From positions 25,173 through 89,172 of the forward strand of contig CACYHA010000003.1 in NCBI GenBank assembly GCA_902774035.1: a stretch of 64,000 bases of DNA, given 5' to 3'. Of the stretch, positions 34,010 to 41,912 are shown in pieces. Under the pieces are notes generated by a model. That model did not search any database, was not told where the DNA came from, and saw only the letters and a list, made by a program, of their open reading frames with translations. The stretch is from Oscillospiraceae bacterium. Lineage in GTDB: Bacteria > Bacillota > Clostridia > Oscillospirales > Acutalibacteraceae. Made by a program: the position numbers and the translations under genes. Within the stretch, counting starts at the first letter, position 1. Each line of letters begins with the position of its first letter.

Positions 34010-34822
34010 ATGAATGGAATTATGATCCCGGTCATCCTTGTGGCGGCCATCGGCTTGATCGCCGGTCTCGGCCTTTCCGTTGCGTCGATCGTGTTTGCTG
34101 TGCCGAAGGATGAAAAAGCAGAAGCGATCCGAGAGGTGCTTCCCGGCGCGAACTGCGGCGCCTGCGGCTATTCCGGCTGTGACGGCTATGCAGCCGCGCT
34201 TTCCAAAGGCGAAACCGATGTTTGCAACAAATGCACCCCCGGCGGCAACGACGTTGCAAAGCAGGTGGCACAGATCATGGGTCTGGAAGCCGGTGCGGTG
34301 ACCCCGCAGGTTGCGGCAGTCATGTGCTGCGGCAACAGCGCAAATGTGGACACCAAGCTCGATTACAGCGGTGTGCATTCCTGCAAGATCGCAACACAGC
34401 TTTTCGGCGGACCGAAAGCCTGCGTTTACGGCTGCATCGGCTTCGGCGACTGTGTCGAGGTCTGTCCCTACGAGGCGATCTTCATCTGTGACGGCGTTGC
34501 GCGCATTAATCCCGACAAGTGCCGCGCTTGCCAGCTCTGTGTGAAGACCTGTCCGCGCGGACTGATCGACATGTTTCCGCTTGATACGGTCAAGTCTGCT
34601 GTTCTCTGTGTCAATCACGACAAGGGCGCAAATACGCGCAAACAGTGCAAGGCTGGCTGCATCGGCTGCATGAAGTGTGAGAAGGTCTGTCCGCAGGGTG
34701 CAGTGAAAGTTGAAAACTTCTGCGCAAAGGTCGATTACGACAAGTGTTCCGGCTGCGGCCAGTGCCACGAGGTTTGTCCTGTCGGCTGCATTGATCTTTA
34801 TGAGATCAAAAAGCACTTCTGA
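34010..34822 (+). CDS. rnfB: RNF complex subunit RnfB (ferredoxin-interacting)
   Basis: A 270-residue subunit with an N-terminal membrane helix, then the four-Cys Fe-S domain (ANCGACGYSGCDGYA, with CNKC) and several 4Fe-4S ferredoxin motifs: CIGFGDCVEVCP, CRACQLCVKTCP, CIGCMKCEKVCP and CSGCGQCHEVCP. This is the electron entry point from reduced ferredoxin. AAGGAGGGG precedes ATG 34010. It is the last gene of the cluster, in the C-D-G-E-A-B order known from Acetobacterium and clostridia, and is followed by a terminator. Confidence 0.97.
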   Translation: MNGIMIPVILVAAIGLIAGLGLSVASIVFAVPKDEKAEAIREVLPGANCGACGYSGCDGYAAALSKGETDVCNKCTPGGNDVAKQVAQIMGLEAGAVTPQVAAVMCCGNSANVDTKLDYSGVHSCKIATQLFGGPKACVYGCIGFGDCVEVCPYEAIFICDGVARINPDKCRACQLCVKTCPRGLIDMFPLDTVKSAVLCVNHDKGANTRKQCKAGCIGCMKCEKVCPQGAVKVENFCAKVDYDKCSGCGQCHEVCPVGCIDLYEIKKHF

Positions 34823-34870
34823 ATGACCGACGATTCACACAAAGCTTGAACGTTTGCCGTCAGGGTTTGC

Positions 34871-34894
34871 GCAGCCGAGCAAATCTTCGGCTGC
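34871..34894. repeat. 8-bp hairpin after rnfB
   Basis: GCAGCCGA (34871-34878) and TCGGCTGC (34887-34894) are perfect complements with an 8-base loop. No T-run follows; it may protect the RNF transcript's 3' end. Confidence 0.45.
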
Positions 34895-34910
34895 CTGATC
34901 TCTCCAATTT

Positions 34911-34940
34911 TGCCTCCTCTTGAAACCGGGGAGGCTTTTT
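34911..34940 (+). terminator. Intrinsic terminator of the RNF cluster
   Basis: GCCTCC (34912-34917) pairs with GGAGGC (34930-34935), followed by five T. Confidence 0.75.
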
Positions 34941-34958
34941 AATTTCTGCGTGGTCGTT

Positions 34959-35042
34959 GCGGCGGAGCAACCGCGCTTCGCGCGGTTCACCCGTGCTTGA
35001 TCGCACGGGTGCCGCGTGCCTTTGGCACGCGGGCTCCGCCGC
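34959..35042. repeat. 84-nt perfect four-way-junction palindrome
   Basis: An outer 10-bp stem, GCGGCGGAGC (34959-34968) with GCTCCGCCGC (35033-35042), encloses three adjacent perfect 8-bp hairpins. They are 34969-34987 (AACCGCGC/GCGCGGTT), 34989-35010 (ACCCGTGC/GCACGGGT) and 35013-35031 (CGCGTGCC/GGCACGCG). Only four unpaired bases lie between the helices. It has no tRNA features. It may be a dispersed extragenic palindromic element or a structured RNA; it lies between the RNF terminator and the htpG promoter. Confidence 0.75.
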
Positions 35043-35111
35043 CTGTCGCCCGGCGCGAAATATCGACAGCCCTGGATTTCAATTTCTTTTTCCATATTTT
35101 TGTTAGAACCC

Positions 35112-35139
35112 TTGACAAATCTCAAAAGTTGGCTATAAT
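35112..35139 (+). promoter_or_regulatory. htpG promoter
   Basis: TTGACA (35112-35117) and TATAAT (35134-35139), spacer 16. The CIRCE operator begins five bases after the -10 box. Confidence 0.85.
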
Positions 35140-35143
35140 AGTT

Positions 35144-35170
35144 TTAGCACTCAAACAGAACGAGTGCTAA
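35144..35170. promoter_or_regulatory. CIRCE element (HrcA operator)
   Basis: TTAGCACTC-N9-GAGTGCTAA, a perfect match to the CIRCE consensus, covers the expected transcription start. HrcA repression with heat induction of htpG is the direct implication. Confidence 0.95.
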
Positions 35171-35234
35171 TTCCTTGCAGATGCAAAACATCAGTGCTTA
35201 TTCTGCAAATGATTTTAAGATTCAGGTGAATAAA

Positions 35235-37112
35235 ATGGCAAAAAAACAATTCAAAGCGGAATCCAAAAAGCTGCTCGACATGATGATCCATTCGATCTAT
35301 ACGAACAAGGACATTTTCCTTCGCGAGCTGATCTCGAATGCCAGCGATGCGCTGGACAAGCTCTATTATCATTCGCTCAGTGAGGACGTTTCCGGCCTTT
35401 CGCGCGCGGATTACAGGATCGAGCTTGCTGTCGATAAGGACGCGCGTACATTGACCGTCAGCGACAACGGCTGCGGTATGAGCGATAAAGAGCTGGAAAG
35501 CAATCTCGGCACCATCGCGCGCAGCGGATCTCTCGATTTCAAAGACGGTCTGGAAAACAAATCCGATGTGGAGATCATCGGCCAGTTCGGCGTCGGTTTT
35601 TATTCTGCGTTTATGGTGGCCGACAAAGTGACGGTCGTCAGCCGTGTGCACGGCAGCGACGACGCCTTTGTCTGGGAGTCCTCCGGTGCGGACGGTTATA
35701 CGCTGAAGCCTGCGGAAAAGGCGGCAGCCGGAACGACCATTACGCTGCACATCAAAGAAGACACCGACGATGAAAAATACAGTCAGTATCTGGATACGTA
35801 TAAGATCCGCGAGATCGTTTCAAAATATTCCGATTATATCCGTTATCCGATCATGATGGATATCGAATCACAGAAGCTCAAAGAGGGCACTGAGGACGAA
35901 TATGAGACCGTGATCGAGCCGACCCAGCTCAACTCCATGGTTCCCCTCTGGCGCAAAAACAAGAACGAGATCTCGAAAGAGGACTATGATAATTTCTATC
36001 AGTCCAAATATTACGATTATGAAGCGCCGGTACTCACGATCCATTCCAAAACGGAAGGTCAGGTCACGTATGACGCGCTGTTGTATGTTCCGTCTCATGC
36101 AGCCTATGATTATTACACCAAAAACTTTGAAAAGGGTCTGCAGCTTTACACGAACGGCGTTCTGATTATGGATAAGTGTGCGGATCTTTTGCCCGATCAT
36201 TTCTCCTTTGTCAAGGGTCTGGTTGATTCCGCCGATCTGACGCTGAACATCTCCCGTGAAACCCTACAGCAGGATCATCTGCTCAAGATCATTGCAAAGA
36301 ATCTGGAGAAGAAGATCAAATCCGAGCTGGAAAAGCTGCTCAAAAACGACCGCGAGGCTTATGAAAAGTTCTTTAAGGCCTTCGGTCTGCAGCTCAAATT
36401 CGGCGTCTACAACAGCTTCGGCGCCCACAAGGATATCCTCAAAGACCTGCTGCTGTTTTATTCGTCCTCCGAGAAAAAGCTCGTGACGCTTGCGGAATAT
36501 GTTTCCCGCATGAAAGAGGAGCAAAAGACGATCTATTATGCGCCCGGAGAAACCACCGATAAAATCGACATGCTGCCCCAGGCGGACGCTGTGAAGAGCA
36601 AGGGCTTCGAGATCCTTTATCTGACCGACGATGTTGATGAGTTTGCGCTGCAGATGCTGCGGGAATACGACGGAAAATCCTTCACAAACATCTGTGCCGA
36701 CCAGTTGGATCTTGACAGCGATGACGAAAAAAAGGCACTGGAAGGCGAAAATGAAGCCAATAAGGACCTGCTTTCCTTTATGAAAGACTGCCTCGGCGAA
36801 GCTGTGAGCGCCGTTCGTTTCACCAACAAGCTGAAAAATTACGCGGTCTGTCTGACCAGCGAAGGCGCACTTTCGCTGGAGATGGAAAAAGCGCTCAACC
36901 AGATGCCGAACGCGCAGGGAATGAAGGCACAGCTTGTGATGGAGATCAACCTGGCGCATCCCGTTGCGGAAAAGCTGAAAACGCTCTATGTGACCGATCA
37001 GGAAAAGCTGAGGGATTACGCGAAGCTCCTTTATGCGCAGGGCTGTCTCATCAGCGGAAAGAGCATCGACGATCCGGCGGAACTCAGCCGTCTGATCTGC
37101 GATCTTATGTAA
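35235..37112 (+). CDS. htpG: Molecular chaperone HtpG (Hsp90)
   Basis: A 625-residue bacterial Hsp90. The N-terminal GHKL ATPase begins ESKKLLDMMIHSIYTNKDIFLRELISNASDALDKL, followed by VSDNGCGM, and GQFGVGFYSAFMVADKV for the lid. The middle domain carries VPLWRKNKNEIS and SRETLQQD with the catalytic-loop Arg. The C-terminal dimerisation domain is complete. ATG 35235 follows CAGGTGA and gives the usual start; an in-frame extension to 35175 would run from the edge of the CIRCE element and is rejected. Controlled by the perfect CIRCE upstream. Confidence 0.97.
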   Translation: MAKKQFKAESKKLLDMMIHSIYTNKDIFLRELISNASDALDKLYYHSLSEDVSGLSRADYRIELAVDKDARTLTVSDNGCGMSDKELESNLGTIARSGSLDFKDGLENKSDVEIIGQFGVGFYSAFMVADKVTVVSRVHGSDDAFVWESSGADGYTLKPAEKAAAGTTITLHIKEDTDDEKYSQYLDTYKIREIVSKYSDYIRYPIMMDIESQKLKEGTEDEYETVIEPTQLNSMVPLWRKNKNEISKEDYDNFYQSKYYDYEAPVLTIHSKTEGQVTYDALLYVPSHAAYDYYTKNFEKGLQLYTNGVLIMDKCADLLPDHFSFVKGLVDSADLTLNISRETLQQDHLLKIIAKNLEKKIKSELEKLLKNDREAYEKFFKAFGLQLKFGVYNSFGAHKDILKDLLLFYSSSEKKLVTLAEYVSRMKEEQKTIYYAPGETTDKIDMLPQADAVKSKGFEILYLTDDVDEFALQMLREYDGKSFTNICADQLDLDSDDEKKALEGENEANKDLLSFMKDCLGEAVSAVRFTNKLKNYAVCLTSEGALSLEMEKALNQMPNAQGMKAQLVMEINLAHPVAEKLKTLYVTDQEKLRDYAKLLYAQGCLISGKSIDDPAELSRLICDLM

Positions 37113-37139
37113 ACAGAAGATGCAACAGCCCCACAAGAA

Positions 37140-37172
37140 AACCGCACAGTCCGTTTGCCGGACTGTGCGGTT
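37140..37172. terminator. Bidirectional terminator between htpG and the minus-strand gene
   Basis: A 14-bp perfect stem, AACCGCACAGTCCG (37140-37153) and CGGACTGTGCGGTT (37159-37172). It is flanked by A-rich bases on the left and TT-AAG-TTTT on the right, so it can serve both converging genes. Confidence 0.85.
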
Positions 37173-37187
37173 AAGTTTTGTTGAAAG

Positions 37188-37655
37188 TTATGCGGAACGG
37201 AATTCGTTCGCGGTGTTGATGACGTTGATGGAGATCCGGATCATGTGGATCATGGTTTTGAGTGCGCAGATCACAGTGTCAAACGCTGTAACATTGGAGC
37301 TGCTGGCCGACCAGGATGCAGTCAGATACGTGATGGTGCCGACATAGATCTCATCACCGGGGAAAACGTCTTTGCCGTTCTCGTCTTTCCAGCAACGGAA
37401 GTTTTTGCCGATGGCGATCGGATAGTCTTCCGAAACTCTGCAGTAGCCCGGGCCGTCGAACATGACGGTGGTGGCCGGCATATACATTGTTTTTGCGTCG
37501 CCGCTCTGATAAACGATGCCGTAAGCCTTCGGATCCTCCAGCTCGAGACCGAATTCTTCGCTCAGGGTATCTTTGATCTCATCGGCGAACACGGCGGGCG
37601 TAAGCGTAAAGCACAGGCAAAGCAGTGCAAGCAGGACAGAAATGACTTTTTTCAT
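37188..37655 (-). CDS. Small secreted protein, unknown family
   Basis: A 155-residue protein with a clear signal peptide (MKKVISVLLALLCLCFTLTPAVFA) and a mature part of about 130 residues. The middle (MYMPATTVMFDGPGYCRVSED, then FRCWKDENGKDVFPGDEIYVG) has two Cys that may pair, and an SH3-like or DUF-type beta fold is plausible. The C-terminus (CALKTMIHMIRISINVINTANEF) is amphipathic. I do not recognise the family. AGGAGG lies eight bases before the ATG, inside a perfect inverted repeat. Confidence 0.75.
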   Translation of the reverse strand: MKKVISVLLALLCLCFTLTPAVFADEIKDTLSEEFGLELEDPKAYGIVYQSGDAKTMYMPATTVMFDGPGYCRVSEDYPIAIGKNFRCWKDENGKDVFPGDEIYVGTITYLTASWSASSSNVTAFDTVICALKTMIHMIRISINVINTANEFRSA

Positions 37656-37663
37656 GAAAGAAC

Positions 37664-37691
37664 CTCCTTGAAACTTTAATCTTTCAAGGAG
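37664..37691. promoter_or_regulatory. 10-bp inverted repeat covering the ribosome binding site of the 37655 gene
   Basis: CTCCTTGAAA (37664-37673) and TTTCAAGGAG (37682-37691) are perfect complements with an 8-base spacer. The arm nearer the gene holds its Shine-Dalgarno sequence on the minus strand; the other arm abuts the -10 box. It could be a DNA operator or an RNA hairpin that hides the ribosome site. Confidence 0.6.
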
Positions 37692-37697
37692 ATTATA
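37692..37697 (-). promoter_or_regulatory. -10 box of the small secreted protein gene
   Basis: TATAAT on the minus strand (ATTATA as written). A poor -35 (TTATAA) lies 16 bases upstream. The rest of the 37698-37839 gap is AT-rich with no gene seen. Confidence 0.5.
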
Positions 37698-37839
37698 CTC
37701 TTTTCATTTTCAGTTATAATTCGATATAAGAAAAAAGATAAAGAATCATGAAAAAAAGTTGACTATTTTTTTTGCTGTCCGTTAAAATTCATCATTCGTT
37801 CATCAAGTCGACAAACAAACAACATGATTGAAGCCGGCG

Positions 37840-38889
37840 TTAAAACGGATAATCGGACAGCGCACGAAACACATAGCCCTCGTCCCGTGCCCGGTCAATG
37901 ATCTCGCCGAGAGCTTGTGCGTTGTCCTTTGAGACCGCGTGCAGCAAAATGACGGCGCCGGGGTGCAGCCTTTCCGTCACGGTCTTCACAGCGTTTTCTT
38001 TGCCTTGCTGGTTGTTTACGTCCCAGTCGTTGTAGGCAACGGACCAGAACACGCTGCAATATCCCAGTGACTGCACGAGGTCGAGCGCACTTTCGCTGTA
38101 TTCTCCTGCCGGAAAGCGGAAGAATTTTGCGCAGTAGCCGAAATCGGTGCGCAGCTCATTCTCGGTGCGTTCGATCTCATCCTTCATTTGCGTGCGGGAA
38201 ATGGTCGGAAACGAGGGGTGCGTGTCGGAATGGTTGCCGACGATGTGCCCTTCGCGGATCATGCGCGCGATCAGTTCCGGCTGGGAACAGATATGGTCTC
38301 TCGTGCAGAAAAATGCGGCAGGCACCTGCTTTTCCTTCAGCGTGTCAAGAATCACGCTTGTCAGGTTTTCATATTCATAGCCGCAGTCGAATGTCAGATA
38401 GAGCACCTGCTCCGTGCTCTTGCGGTCAAGCGTCAGCGCGCCGAATTTGTCGAACGTGTCCTGGAACGCAATTACCGTGGGATGTGCCTTTCCGTTGGCG
38501 GCAGGGCCGTGGGAATGCCCCATTTTCTGTGTGGAAAGCCCGCGGCTGTTCTCCGGATCGTTGACGGTATAATGCACTTCATCGAGCGCGACAAGACCTG
38601 TCGGAAGGCTGCCCCCGGCGGCGCCTTTTAGAATGCCGCCGAAGGCCACGGGCATCGACTCCGTCAGCACCGGGACCTGCGTCGGCTTTTCCATCGCTTC
38701 GGCGTCGTCCGAGCTTTCTTCCTCGCGTTTGTCGGTCGGCTCTGCGCTTCCTCCCTGCGAGCCGTTGCGTGTGCTCTGCAGTTCAGAGGACGGAACTCCC
38801 TCCAGCAGCCGGTCGTCCCTGCAGGCGCAAAGACACAGCAGTGTCGCGCAGCAGAGCACCCATGCAAGACTTTGCTTGAATCGCTTCAT
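37840..38889 (-). CDS. PdaA-like polysaccharide deacetylase lipoprotein (CE4)
   Basis: A 349-residue protein with a lipoprotein signal (MKRFKQSLAWVLCCATLLCLCAC), a charged linker rich in Ser/Glu/Asp (about 30-75) and a C-terminal NodB domain. Catalytic motifs are LTFDCGYEYENLT (the second Asp of the classical TFDDG replaced, as in PdaA's TFDNGYENG), GNHSDTHPSF, FRFPAGEYS and VILLHAVSKD. The closest known family is PdaA, which deacetylates muramic acid to make muramic delta-lactam in spore cortex. ATG directly follows the 59-residue gene with one base between them and lacks its own strong ribosome site, suggesting coupling. Confidence 0.85.
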   Translation of the reverse strand: MKRFKQSLAWVLCCATLLCLCACRDDRLLEGVPSSELQSTRNGSQGGSAEPTDKREEESSDDAEAMEKPTQVPVLTESMPVAFGGILKGAAGGSLPTGLVALDEVHYTVNDPENSRGLSTQKMGHSHGPAANGKAHPTVIAFQDTFDKFGALTLDRKSTEQVLYLTFDCGYEYENLTSVILDTLKEKQVPAAFFCTRDHICSQPELIARMIREGHIVGNHSDTHPSFPTISRTQMKDEIERTENELRTDFGYCAKFFRFPAGEYSESALDLVQSLGYCSVFWSVAYNDWDVNNQQGKENAVKTVTERLHPGAVILLHAVSKDNAQALGEIIDRARDEGYVFRALSDYPF

Positions 38890-38890
38890 C

Positions 38891-39070
38891 TTACTTCAAA
38901 AAATCCTGAAAGCCGTCAAGCAGGTCTCCGACGCGTTTCATGGCCGTGTTGACGGTTTTCATCGCCTTTTTCTTCAGCGACGGCTGCATCATTGCGGATC
39001 CGACGAGCATTACGGCGGAGCCGACTGCCATTGTGACTCCTACAGCGCTCAGAACAGATTTTGTTTTCAT
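38891..39070 (-). CDS. 59-residue membrane protein upstream of the deacetylase
   Basis: The product begins MKTKSVLSAVGVTMAVGSAV and has one Gly/Ala/Val/Met-rich hydrophobic helix (about 5-30) followed by a strongly basic amphipathic segment (PSLKKKAMKTVNTAMKRVGDLLDGF). AGGAGG stands eight bases before the ATG at 39070. It is one base away from the PdaA-like gene, so the two are surely co-transcribed. No family recognised; a small partner or anchor is possible. Confidence 0.7.
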   Translation of the reverse strand: MKTKSVLSAVGVTMAVGSAVMLVGSAMMQPSLKKKAMKTVNTAMKRVGDLLDGFQDFLK

Positions 39071-39148
39071 AACTGATTCCTCCTTTGAGATTGTATCTTT
39101 AGTATTGCTGTTTTTCTTTGAAAAATTATGAAAAAATAAGGAAAACAC

Positions 39149-39177
39149 TTTTCAATGGTTCGTTTTTATGATATAAT
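39149..39177 (+). promoter_or_regulatory. trmL promoter with extended -10
   Basis: TTTTCA (39149-39154), spacer 17, TATAAT (39172-39177) preceded by TGA, giving a TGnTATAAT extended -10. Confidence 0.65.
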
Positions 39178-39206
39178 AAACGACAGATTATGGAAGGAGC
39201 GATCAG

Positions 39207-39713
39207 ATGCCGACGCTGAATATCGTTTTGGTGGAACCGCAGATTCCGCAAAACACCGGTAACATTGCGCGTACCTGCGCGGCGACCGGCGCACGGCTGC
39301 ACCTTGTGGAGCCGATGGGCTTTCGCGTGGATGACAAAAAGCTCAAACGTGCCGGCCTTGATTATTGGCATCTGCTGGACATCACATATTACGCTTCTTT
39401 GGCTGATTTTTTTGAACAGCATCCCGACGGCGCATTCTTTTATTTTACGACCAAGGGCAGAACGATCCACTCCGACGCCGTGTATCCCGACAATGTCTAT
39501 CTTGTTTTCGGCCGGGAGGACGCAGGACTGCCGGAATCGCTGCTCAGGCAAAACCCCGAACGCTGTCTGCGTCTGCCGATGCGCGACGCGGCCCGCAGTC
39601 TGAATCTTTCCAACTCGGTCGCCGTCGGCGTTTACGAGGTCTTGCGGCAATGGGGCTATCCGGCGCTGCAATGGAAGGGTCAACTGCACAACGGCACTTG
39701 GGAAGAAGCATGA
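39207..39713 (+). CDS. trmL: tRNA (cytidine34/uridine34-2'-O)-methyltransferase TrmL
   Basis: A 168-residue SPOUT methyltransferase. The N-terminal NIVLVEPQIPQNTGNIARTCAA and the knotted C-terminal blocks VFGREDAGLPE, RLPMRDAARSLNLSNSVAVGVYE match TrmL/CspR. It methylates the wobble base of tRNA-Leu isoacceptors. GGAAGGAG precedes the ATG. The stop overlaps the region of the next start. Confidence 0.95.
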   Translation: MPTLNIVLVEPQIPQNTGNIARTCAATGARLHLVEPMGFRVDDKKLKRAGLDYWHLLDITYYASLADFFEQHPDGAFFYFTTKGRTIHSDAVYPDNVYLVFGREDAGLPESLLRQNPERCLRLPMRDAARSLNLSNSVAVGVYEVLRQWGYPALQWKGQLHNGTWEEA

Positions 39714-39727
39714 AAGCAGGTGACTGC

Positions 39728-40576
39728 GTGAAAAAGAACAAAACGCTTTCGGTCGTCCTCGCTGTCGGGATCGCGTGCAATCTTGCGCTCTTTCTGACAA
39801 AGCTATATATCGGCCTTTCGGTCAACAGCGTATGCATCTGGTCGGACGCGATCAACAACCTTGCCGATTCTCTTTCGTGCGGTCTGTCTTTTGCTTTTCT
39901 TTGTGTCACTGCGCGCGTCAGCAGAGACCGGCTGCCCTTTGTGGCCGATAAGGCGCAGCAGCTTTTGTCTTTTGTTTTGGCGGTCGTTGTGATGATCGTC
40001 GGTTTCTCGTTTGCGTATTCCTCGCTGGAACGGTTTTTGTATCCGACGCCGATCTGGTTCCAGATGAAATTCTTCTATGTCCTTCTGGCAACCGCGGCGG
40101 TCAAGCTCGCCATGTTCTTCTTTTACCGCTTTTATGCGCGAAAAACCGCTTCCGGCGTGCTGCGCGTGATGCAGCAGGACAGCATCCTTGATTTTTTCAT
40201 CACGCTCACAACGCTGATCTCCTTTGCTTTGACGCAGTATGTGGATTTCGCCGTCGATGCGGTGTTCGGTCTGCTGATCAGCATTCTCATCTGTATCAAT
40301 GCCGGGAAGATGATCCGTGACGCTGTGACCGCGCTTTTGAATATCGTTCCGAAAAGCAAACGGGATCGGCTCTATGAAATGCTTTCGGAAAGTCCGCTGT
40401 TTTCTTCTGTGCCCGATGTCCGCTTTGATATCGACGAAGAAAACGATGTGACGGCGACCGTCGCTTTGCCGCAATGCGCTTTAAAGCAAGCCCTCTTTGC
40501 CAAAGAATGCGTCAGACTGACGGAACAATGCTTGCAACAAACAGGCATAAAGCTGTGCTTTGTCCTGTATGTATAA
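39728..40576 (+). CDS. Cation diffusion facilitator family transporter (short form)
   Basis: About 282 residues with five or six helices and the metal-site motif WSDAINNLADSLS in helix 2 plus QDSILDFFITL in helix 5, as in CDF exporters of Zn, Fe or Mn. The cytoplasmic C-terminal domain is present but short. GTG 39728 is preferred because AGGTGA precedes it; ATG 39710 overlaps trmL (ATGA) and is also possible. It is a different subtype from the CDF protein encoded at 42710-43885. Confidence 0.82.
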   Translation: MKKNKTLSVVLAVGIACNLALFLTKLYIGLSVNSVCIWSDAINNLADSLSCGLSFAFLCVTARVSRDRLPFVADKAQQLLSFVLAVVVMIVGFSFAYSSLERFLYPTPIWFQMKFFYVLLATAAVKLAMFFFYRFYARKTASGVLRVMQQDSILDFFITLTTLISFALTQYVDFAVDAVFGLLISILICINAGKMIRDAVTALLNIVPKSKRDRLYEMLSESPLFSSVPDVRFDIDEENDVTATVALPQCALKQALFAKECVRLTEQCLQQTGIKLCFVLYV

Positions 40577-40616
40577 AGAAAAGGAAGGAGTGGCAGCGCT
40601 GCTGCCGAAGAAGCCC

Positions 40617-41912
40617 ATGAGTCAAGACAATATTACCCCGAAACCAAAGAAGAAAGCCGGAAAGATCTTTTTGCGCATTCTTTGCGTTTTCCTTTGCGTT
40701 CTTCTTGTTTTTATCGGCGTGACCACGCTGGTCAGCGTTTTCGGAAACCGCGCCAACACGAAAAAGGCCGCCTCGTTCCCCGCGGTCGAGATCAAGAACC
40801 GCATTGCGCCCGAAAAAGACGAAGACGGCAACTGGACGTTCACGACCGATGACGATTTCAAAGTGCTCCAACTGACCGACATTCACATCGGCGGCGGCTG
40901 GATGTGCCTGAAAAAGGACGCGATGGCGCTCAACACCGTTGCCGCCATGATCTCTGCCGAGCAGCCGGATCTTGTGATCATCACCGGCGATATCGCCTAT
41001 CCCGTGCCCTTCCAGGCCGGTACGTTCAACAACAAATCTTCGGCGAAGATCTTTGTTGAACTGATGGAAAAGCTCGGCGTATACTGGACCTTAGCGTTCG
41101 GCAACCACGACACCGAGGCTTACAGCTATTTTGACCGTGAGGATATGGGCGATTTCTATGAGAATGTTGCCGCGAATTCCAAGTACTGCCTGTTCCAGAA
41201 AGGCCCCGAAGACGTGGACGGTGTCGGCAACCAGATCGTCAACATCAAAAACGGCGACGGCATCGTGACCGAGTCTCTGTATCTCTTCGACAGCCATTCC
41301 TATACCGACAACGACTACTTCGGCATCCTTTGGAAGTATGACAATATGCATGAGAACCAGGTCGAATGGTACAGAAACACCCTCGCGAGGACGAACGAGA
41401 AGAACGCCGCTGCCGCTGAGGCTGCCGGTGTCGACGCGCCCGAAATGGTGAAATCCCTGGCCTTCTTCCACATCCCGCTGACCGAAATGAAGGATGCGTG
41501 GGATGAATATGCCGCCAACGGCTATCAGGACACCGAAAATGTCAAGCTGATTTACGGCGTCGCCGGCGAAACCGGAAAAGTTGTCTACGGCGGCGTACAT
41601 GAAGACAACCTGTTCGAAACGATGCAGGAGCTCGGCTCCACCAAGGGCGTTTTCTTCGGACATGACCATTACAATCACTTTTCCTTTGATTATAAAGGCA
41701 TCCGTCTGACCTACGGCATGAGTGTGGACTATCTCGCTTACCCCGGCATCTATAAGCTCGGCGGTCAGCGCGGCTGCACCCCGATCATCATCCATCCGGA
41801 CGGAACCTTCGATTATTCGCAGGAAAACTACTATCAGGACAAATACACCTCTCTTTATGAGAAGGAATCTGTTTCGATGCAAGAGGTCACCTATGCCACA
41901 GAGGAAGGATAA
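40617..41912 (+). CDS. Membrane-anchored metallophosphoesterase
   Basis: About 431 residues. An N-terminal basic stretch and one membrane helix (about 17-40) place a calcineurin-like phosphoesterase outside. Motifs in order: LQLTDIHIGG, ITGDIAYP, FGNHDTE, FFHIPL and FFGHDHYNHF, which together form the two-metal centre. The fold is like purple-acid-type or Icc-type phosphoesterases; the substrate is unknown. The start is unsure: AAGGAAGGAG (40581-40590) would best fit a CTG near 40599, while ATG 40569 and 40617 are in frame. I give 40617 as the conservative choice. Confidence 0.82.
   Translation: MSQDNITPKPKKKAGKIFLRILCVFLCVLLVFIGVTTLVSVFGNRANTKKAASFPAVEIKNRIAPEKDEDGNWTFTTDDDFKVLQLTDIHIGGGWMCLKKDAMALNTVAAMISAEQPDLVIITGDIAYPVPFQAGTFNNKSSAKIFVELMEKLGVYWTLAFGNHDTEAYSYFDREDMGDFYENVAANSKYCLFQKGPEDVDGVGNQIVNIKNGDGIVTESLYLFDSHSYTDNDYFGILWKYDNMHENQVEWYRNTLARTNEKNAAAAEAAGVDAPEMVKSLAFFHIPLTEMKDAWDEYAANGYQDTENVKLIYGVAGETGKVVYGGVHEDNLFETMQELGSTKGVFFGHDHYNHFSFDYKGIRLTYGMSVDYLAYPGIYKLGGQRGCTPIIIHPDGTFDYSQENYYQDKYTSLYEKESVSMQEVTYATEEG

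Noticed and set aside
34959-35042. Reading the cloverleaf as a tRNA
   Set aside because: It lacks the T-loop GTTCRA pattern, a 7-bp acceptor stem and a CCA-side layout; all arms are 8-10 bp perfect palindromes.
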